Part shown: positions 59,499 through 64,000 of the stretch, piece by piece
Numbering within the stretch: position 1 is the first letter of the stretch
Layout: each line of letters begins with the position of its first letter
NCBI GenBank assembly: GCA_019239975.1
Contig: JAFAZE010000015.1
Coordinates: forward strand, 1-64,000
DNA from: Streptosporangiaceae bacterium
Lineage (GTDB): Bacteria; Actinomycetota; Actinomycetes; Streptosporangiales; Streptosporangiaceae
Direction: 5' to 3'
Length of the DNA: 64,000 nt
The notes under the pieces: model-generated
The model's database searches: none
Seen by the model: only the letters and a program-made list of their open reading frames with translations
Told to the model about the DNA's origin: nothing
Made by a program: the position numbers and the translations under genes

Positions 59499-60683
59499 TC
59501 AGCCGACGCCGGCGTAGGAGTGCATGCCGGTGACGAAAACCTGAACGACCAGGACGTTGAATATCAGGCTGGCGAAGCCGAGCAGCTGGATGAGGTGGGC
59601 ACGGCGGCCCCGCCACCCGGCGGTGGCCCGCGCGTGCAGGAAGCAGGCGTACAGCACCCACGTGATGAACGCCCAGGTCTCCACCGGGTCCCAGCCCCAG
59701 TACCGGCCCCACGCCTGGTCGGCCCAGATCGCGCCCGCGATGACGCCGAACGTCCAGACCGGAAAGCCGAACACGACGGTCCGGTAGGTGAGCCGGTCGA
59801 GCTGCTCGGCGCCCGGCAGCCTCAGCACGATCCCGTTGCCGGGCGCCGCCTTGCCCGCCGGCACCCTCTTGCCGTACCGGCCGGCCACCAGGTAGACGAC
59901 GCCGAACACGGCCGCGACGAAGAAGATCCCGGTCGCCAGCGTCATCGCCGCGACGTGGATGTCCAGCCAGTACGACTGCAGCGCCGGGACAAGCGGCCCG
60001 GCCGCGGTGTAGATGAGCGTCTCGGTCAGCCCGAGCGCGACGACGACCGAGCCCATCACGAAGACGCCCAGCGCCCAGGCGCGGTAGCGGAGGATGACGC
60101 CGACGAAGAAGATCGTGGCCACGCACGTCAGCGCGGTGACGAACTCGTACATGTTGCCCCACGGCGCCCGGTGCACGGCGAGCCCCCGGGTGACGACCGC
60201 CACGGTGTGCGCCGACACGCCCAGCACGCTGAGCGCCAGGGCGGCCTGCACCCAGGCTCCCGCCTGGCGGACGGCGCCGAAGCCGGACGGCACGACCTCG
60301 GGCAGCGGCCTGCCCTGCTCCGGTCCGGCGGCGCGGGTCTCCCCGGTCGCGGGTGGCGCCGCCGGGTCCGCCCCCGCGGGCACCGCGTCCGCTGGCCGCC
60401 CGGCCTCGCCCGGGGCCGTCACGTCCGCCGGGGGCTTGGCGGCCGCCGGCGCGCCGGCCACGGTCTGGGCGCCGGCCACCGCGGCGCCGACGGCGGCGAG
60501 CTGGGCGACCCGCGCCTCGCTCGCGGCACGCTGCGCGCCAGCCGCCGAGGCAGCGCGCCGTGGCCGGCCGAAGGCGAAGTCGCCGGCGAACGCGAGTACC
60601 GACAGGGAGTAGACAACCAGCGCCGCGATCAGGAAGTCGTTGCTGACCTGGCCCAGGCCGAGGTTGACGGACACGAGCCTCAC
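59499..60683 (-). CDS. ccsB: Cytochrome c biogenesis protein CcsB/ResC
   Basis: A 394-residue membrane protein of system II cytochrome c maturation, which moves and joins heme to apocytochromes together with ResB. The heme-handling WWD motif is WGRYWGWDPVETWAF (about residue 325), between helices; conserved His are in LDIHVAAMT and ACFLHARAT. An Ala/Pro-rich insert at about 45-125 is absent from shorter homologues. GTG 60683 overlaps the resB stop (GTGA). Confidence 0.92.
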   Translation of the reverse strand: MRLVSVNLGLGQVSNDFLIAALVVYSLSVLAFAGDFAFGRPRRAASAAGAQRAASEARVAQLAAVGAAVAGAQTVAGAPAAAKPPADVTAPGEAGRPADAVPAGADPAAPPATGETRAAGPEQGRPLPEVVPSGFGAVRQAGAWVQAALALSVLGVSAHTVAVVTRGLAVHRAPWGNMYEFVTALTCVATIFFVGVILRYRAWALGVFVMGSVVVALGLTETLIYTAAGPLVPALQSYWLDIHVAAMTLATGIFFVAAVFGVVYLVAGRYGKRVPAGKAAPGNGIVLRLPGAEQLDRLTYRTVVFGFPVWTFGVIAGAIWADQAWGRYWGWDPVETWAFITWVLYACFLHARATAGWRGRRAHLIQLLGFASLIFNVLVVQVFVTGMHSYAGVG

Positions 60684-62353
60684 TCTCCCGTTTCTGATTG
60701 ACGCGCCGGCCCGGTGCTGTGGTGTGCCGCCGCGAGCTCGTTGGCGAGCGACGCGAACTCGTCCTCGAAGCCGCCGCTCGCGTCGGTCCGCGCGAGACCC
60801 CCGACCTGCACCGTGGTCCCCCGCTCTCCGGCGCGGGCACGCACGAACACCCGCCGGCGCCGCACCATGAACGACAGCAGCAGGCCGGCGAGAGCGGCGA
60901 TGCCGCAGGCGAGCGCGGGCAGCTGCCCCGGGTCATGGGTGATCTGCAGGCTCACCCACTGCCGATATCCGGTGAACGCGATCGTTCCCCGGCCGCCCGG
61001 CAGGCGCAGCGTCTGGCCTGGCTGCAGCAGCTCCGTACCGGTGGTCAGCCGCCGCATGCCCGCGGTGTCGAGCTGGTAGACGGACTGCGGGACGCCGGAG
61101 TTCATGCCGAGGTCCCCGGCGTAGGCGATCAGGCTCACGGCCGGGTTGCCGGCGGCCGGAAACACCGATTCCAGCGTGCCGCCCACGTCGACCGCGGTCG
61201 GCACGAACACGCAGAGGAAGCCGAGCTGCTGGGGCTGCGCCCCGGGCACCTTGACCACTCCCTCGGACAGGAAGTTGCCGGTGCTGCCCGGGATGAACGG
61301 CGTGGCCGCGTTGTACACGACCTGTCCCCTCGCGTCCGTCACCCGGAACACCGGCGCATAGCCGTGCCCGATCAGGTACACCTTCGTCGAGTCAACCGAC
61401 AGCGGCCGGTTGATCTCCAGGTCGTATGACCGCGCCGGGTCGCCCGGGCTCGCCGTGTAACTGATCCGCGCGTCGAAGAACGAAGGCTGCCCACGGTCCG
61501 GCCCCGACTCCAGGTAGCTGGCGGCGAACTGGTTCAGGGTGATCGTGAACGGCGGGAGATCGCCGCCGCCGACCAGCCTGCCCGGATGGAACTCATCCAG
61601 CGCGGACCTGGTGTCGGCGAACGTCTGCCCCGCCACGAGCAGCTTGTCGGCCTTGTAACCGAACAGGCCGCCCAGCGCGATGGACACCAGCACCCCGAGC
61701 AGCGCCAGGTGGAACAGCAGGTTTCCCGCCTCGCGCAGGTATCCCCGCTCCGCGGACACCCAGGTCTCGGCGGCGGGAGCCCGGCGCAGCCGGAACCCGC
61801 GGCGGGCCAGCACGCCGGCCGCGGCCTCGATCGCCTCGTCCGGCGGCAGCGCGGTCGAGTACCCGGCCGAGTGCGGCAGCCTGCTCAGGAACCGCGGCGC
61901 GCGGGGCGGGAGCGAACGCGCCGAGCCGGCCAGCCGGAACGTGCGCGGCACCACGCAGCCGACCAGGGAGGTGAACAGCAGCAGGTAGATGGCGGCGAAC
62001 CACGGCGCCGCGAACACGTTGAAGAGCCCGAGGTGGTTCAGCAGCGGCGCCAGCGCCGGGTGCGAGGTGAAGTACTGCTGCACGCCCGCCGGGTCGGCGC
62101 CCTCCTGCGGCAGCATCGACCCCGGCACGCTGCCGAGCGCGAGAAGAAAGAGCAGGACCAGCGCCGTCCGCATGGAGGTCAGCTGCCGCCAGCCCCAGGT
62201 GAGCCACCCGCTGATACCGAACGAAGGCGGCGCGCTCTTCCCGGTGCCGTCACTCCCCGCACCATCACTCCCCGCACCGGCACCCCCCGAACCGGCGCCG
62301 GACGGCACGATGTCCAGCCCCGCCGCGGCCTCCTCGGCACGTACGTCCGTCAT
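60680..62353 (-). CDS. resB: Cytochrome c biogenesis protein ResB
   Basis: A 557-residue partner of CcsB. A proline-rich N-terminus is followed by helices around 63-80 and 120-145 (FNVFAAPWFAAIYLLLFTS), the VGCVVPRT region, a helix near 215, and a large extracytoplasmic domain with a final helix near 495. The NLLFHLALLGVLVSIALGG stretch is typical. It is translated 4 nt after the thioredoxin gene stop. Confidence 0.9.
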   Translation of the reverse strand: MTDVRAEEAAAGLDIVPSGAGSGGAGAGSDGAGSDGTGKSAPPSFGISGWLTWGWRQLTSMRTALVLLFLLALGSVPGSMLPQEGADPAGVQQYFTSHPALAPLLNHLGLFNVFAAPWFAAIYLLLFTSLVGCVVPRTFRLAGSARSLPPRAPRFLSRLPHSAGYSTALPPDEAIEAAAGVLARRGFRLRRAPAAETWVSAERGYLREAGNLLFHLALLGVLVSIALGGLFGYKADKLLVAGQTFADTRSALDEFHPGRLVGGGDLPPFTITLNQFAASYLESGPDRGQPSFFDARISYTASPGDPARSYDLEINRPLSVDSTKVYLIGHGYAPVFRVTDARGQVVYNAATPFIPGSTGNFLSEGVVKVPGAQPQQLGFLCVFVPTAVDVGGTLESVFPAAGNPAVSLIAYAGDLGMNSGVPQSVYQLDTAGMRRLTTGTELLQPGQTLRLPGGRGTIAFTGYRQWVSLQITHDPGQLPALACGIAALAGLLLSFMVRRRRVFVRARAGERGTTVQVGGLARTDASGGFEDEFASLANELAAAHHSTGPARQSETGE

Positions 62354-62357
62354 CGGC

Positions 62358-62966
62358 TCAGGCTGCCTTCCCCGTCACCCTCATGAGGATCGCGTTCAGC
62401 TCCGAGTACGTCGTGCTGCCGAACACCGCCCCCGCCACGCGGCCCGACCGGTCGACGACCAGCGTCGTCGGCGTCCCGCTGATGGGCACCGCCGAGCTGA
62501 AATCCTGCGTGATCACGTACCCCGGATCGCTCACGCTCGGGTACCTGATGCCGAAGCCGCGCGCGAACGCCCCGGCGCTGGCCGGATCGTCGTTCACGTC
62601 GACGCCGAGGAACCGCACGCCCGACGGCTGGTACTTCGCGGAAAGCACCGCGAGCGCCGGGGCCTCCGCGCGGCACGGCGTGCACCAGGACCCCCAGAAG
62701 TTGACCACGACCACCCTTCCGCGGTACGCCGCGAAACTCAGCCGGGACCCGGTGAGCGTCGTGCCGGTGAAGTCCGGCACCGGATGGCGGTGACCCGCCG
62801 CGTACAGCACGGCGCTCGTGCTGCCGCCCACGTAGCTCACGCCGCCGGCCGCTCCGCCACCGCCGGCGCCGGCCACCAGCACCACGGCCACCACCAGTGC
62901 GGTCACCGCGAGCGCCGCCGGGATGAGCACCCGGCGTTTGGCTCTCGATACGGTGCCTCTGAACAA
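62358..62966 (-). CDS. TlpA/ResA-like thioredoxin
   Basis: A 202-residue membrane-anchored thiol-disulfide oxidoreductase. One N-terminal helix (12-34) and a thioredoxin fold with the active site WCTPC at 94-98 (FWGSWCTPCRAEAPAL) and cis-Pro in SGTPTTLVVD. It would reduce apocytochrome c cysteines before heme attachment. TTG 62966 with AGGA upstream is the start. No ccdA gene lies between it and resB, although that is its usual electron donor. Confidence 0.88.
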   Translation of the reverse strand: MFRGTVSRAKRRVLIPAALAVTALVVAVVLVAGAGGGGAAGGVSYVGGSTSAVLYAAGHRHPVPDFTGTTLTGSRLSFAAYRGRVVVVNFWGSWCTPCRAEAPALAVLSAKYQPSGVRFLGVDVNDDPASAGAFARGFGIRYPSVSDPGYVITQDFSSAVPISGTPTTLVVDRSGRVAGAVFGSTTYSELNAILMRVTGKAA

Positions 62967-63005
62967 GGGGGGTCCTTGCGATCTCCTACAGGGGGTAGTA
63001 AGGCC

Positions 63006-63641
63006 CTATTGTGCCGCATCGCCCTCTCGTACCTGACGCCGGGCCGGCACCACGTACGAGATCCCGGTGATCCGGTCCCCGGAGTAGGTGAAACTCGTGA
63101 CGCTGCCGAGCGCGCACTCGCGGCGCCTCGGGTTGTGCCAGAGGTGGCGCCCCTCCGCGCCGCGGCGGGTCACCCAGATCGGCAGCTGGTGGCTCACGCA
63201 GACGGCCTCGCGTCCCTCCGCCGCGAGACGGGCGCGCTCCATCACCGCGGCCACCCGCGCCACGACATGGCTGTACGGCTCCCCCCACGAGGGCAGGAAC
63301 GGGTTCACAAGGCGCCGCCAGTGCCTGGGATGGCGCAGCGACCCGTCGCCGACGCCGAAGATCATCCCTTCGAAATGATTCCACGGCTCGACCAGCCGCT
63401 CGTCCGTCACGATCTCGAGGCCGAGGCGCTCGGCCACCGGCCCGGCCGTCTCCACCGTGCGGTCGAGCGGTGACGAGAAAAGGGCAACCACCGGCCGTTC
63501 GGCAAAAAAATCGGCGGCGGCCGCTGCCATCATGCGGCCGTTCGCCGACAGATGGTAACCGGGCAGGCGGCCGTAGATGATGCCGCTGGGATTCTCGACC
63601 TCACCATGCCTGAGCAGGTGAATGATGGTTGTGTCGGACAT
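63006..63641 (-). CDS. Histidine phosphatase family protein
   Basis: A 211-residue phosphoglycerate-mutase-like phosphatase. The catalytic LLRHGE motif (His about residue 11) and ALFSSPLDRTVETA are present, with the second His in VCVSHQLPIW. This gene precedes tlpA in many actinomycete cytochrome c operons. The physiological substrate is unknown. Confidence 0.88.
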   Translation of the reverse strand: MSDTTIIHLLRHGEVENPSGIIYGRLPGYHLSANGRMMAAAAADFFAERPVVALFSSPLDRTVETAGPVAERLGLEIVTDERLVEPWNHFEGMIFGVGDGSLRHPRHWRRLVNPFLPSWGEPYSHVVARVAAVMERARLAAEGREAVCVSHQLPIWVTRRGAEGRHLWHNPRRRECALGSVTSFTYSGDRITGISYVVPARRQVREGDAAQ

Positions 63642-63648
63642 GGCGTCG

Positions 63649-64000
63649 TCAGCTTACCCGCCACCCCCACCACGCGCAGCCAGCCTCCCGCAGCGCCTCG
63701 CGGATCGTGTGCGCCACCTCCTCCGCCTGGTAACGGACCACGAACGCGGGGAACCGCAGCACCTGGTAACCGCCGAGCCGGAAGTCGTTGTCCCTGCTCA
63801 TGTCGTCCCAGTACGCCAGCGCGTCCATGTGCGCCGCGCCGTCGACCTCCGCGATCACCTTCGCCTTCTCCCACACCGCGTCCAGCCACCTGCGCCGGCC
63901 GCGCGAGTCGCGGCGCCCCGCCTGCCGGTCTGGCTCGGGAAGCCCGAAACGGCGGACCACCTGCCGGGTGAAGTCGAGCTCGGACAGCGCGTGCGCACCG
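63649..64000 (-). CDS. DUF559-type endonuclease-like protein (5' end cut by the window)
   Basis: The last 117 residues of a minus-strand gene; the frame stays open to position 64000, so the start lies beyond the edge. The visible part holds the Vsr/DUF559 nuclease-like fold: VIAEVDGAAHMDALAYWDD with the acidic metal ligand, then RDNDFRLGGYQVLRFPA. Such proteins usually have a helix-turn-helix or abortive-infection-like N-terminal half, not visible here. It ends 7 nt before the phosphatase gene. Confidence 0.78.
   Translation of the reverse strand, partial: GAHALSELDFTRQVVRRFGLPEPDRQAGRRDSRGRRRWLDAVWEKAKVIAEVDGAAHMDALAYWDDMSRDNDFRLGGYQVLRFPAFVVRYQAEEVAHTIREALREAGCAWWGWRVS

Noticed and set aside
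59346-60936. Long open frames on both strands over ccsB (59346-60701 plus and 59431-60936 minus)
   Set aside because: Low-complexity Arg/Gly/Ala translation; the ccsB frame has conserved membrane motifs and the other frames do not.
1-64000. tRNA, rRNA, CRISPR, IS element or phage genes
   Set aside because: None found on reading both strands; no clover-leaf, spacer-repeat pattern or transposase motif was noticed. A covariance-model scan would be needed to exclude small RNAs.

Overview
High-GC Gram-positive sequence. Actinomycetes are indicated by a BldC-type regulator, a SARP/BTAD regulator, a DUF4229 protein, the mazG / SurA-like lipoprotein / mfd block and heavy use of GTG and TTG starts next to strong GC third-position bias. 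Genus cannot be fixed from the sequence; a filamentous, spore-forming lineage is plausible because BldC is a developmental regulator there. No rRNA, tRNA, CRISPR array, transposase or phage gene was found.

Layout. (1) 337-6547, plus strand: a tight run of sugar-nucleotide genes (Gfo/Idh dehydrogenase, SDR epimerase, two DegT aminotransferases, a PglD/NeuD-type acyltransferase) ending in a GT2 glycosyltransferase. This looks like synthesis and transfer of an N-acylated amino sugar. (2) 6555-25450, minus strand: GT25, a full GDP-D-glycero-alpha-D-manno-heptose set (gmhA, gmhB, hddA, hddC) with an SDR and a GT4, two Wzz-like proteins, heparinase II/III-like protein, bi-domain dehydrogenase, AsnB-type amidotransferase, a GT4, an ECF-like sigma factor and the initiating polyprenyl-phosphate glycosyltransferase. 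(3) 25655-38030, minus strand: GH92-like lipoprotein, four SDRs, a flippase-like membrane protein, an HNH membrane protein, radical SAM enzyme, a GT2 fused to a GGDEF-like remnant, a zinc-ribbon protein and a GH5 lipoprotein. (4) 38044-46133, minus strand: a GT2-GT39 fusion, a SARP-AAA regulator and a two-component pair. (5) 46343-64000: chromosomal core-like genes (mazG, SurA-like lipoprotein, mfd, a sulfurylase/APS-kinase-like fusion, threonine dehydratase, bldC, a metallopeptidase, an ArsR/SRPBCC pair and a cytochrome c maturation operon).

How it works together. Parts 1-4 read as one roughly 46-kb surface-polysaccharide island. Precursors are made by the SDR/aminotransferase and heptose genes; a lipid-linked chain would be started by the glycosylphosphotransferase, extended by GT2, GT4, GT25 and GT39-type enzymes, amidated or otherwise decorated (AsnB, radical SAM), length-controlled by the Wzz-like pair and trimmed by GH5, GH92 and heparinase-like proteins. 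Most genes overlap by 4 nt (ATGA/GTGA), which implies long translationally coupled transcripts. No clear Wzx flippase or Wzy polymerase is seen, so export may use the LPG-synthase-like membrane protein or genes outside the window.

Most unusual items: a GT2 with a degenerate GGDEF-like C-terminal domain; tandem SDR paralogues of which one has lost its catalytic Tyr; Wzz-like proteins whose kinase-like domains lack a Walker A motif; an ATP-sulfurylase/APS-kinase fusion whose sulfurylase half has lost its signature motifs; a membrane protein joined to an HNH domain; and several short in-frame tandem repeats.
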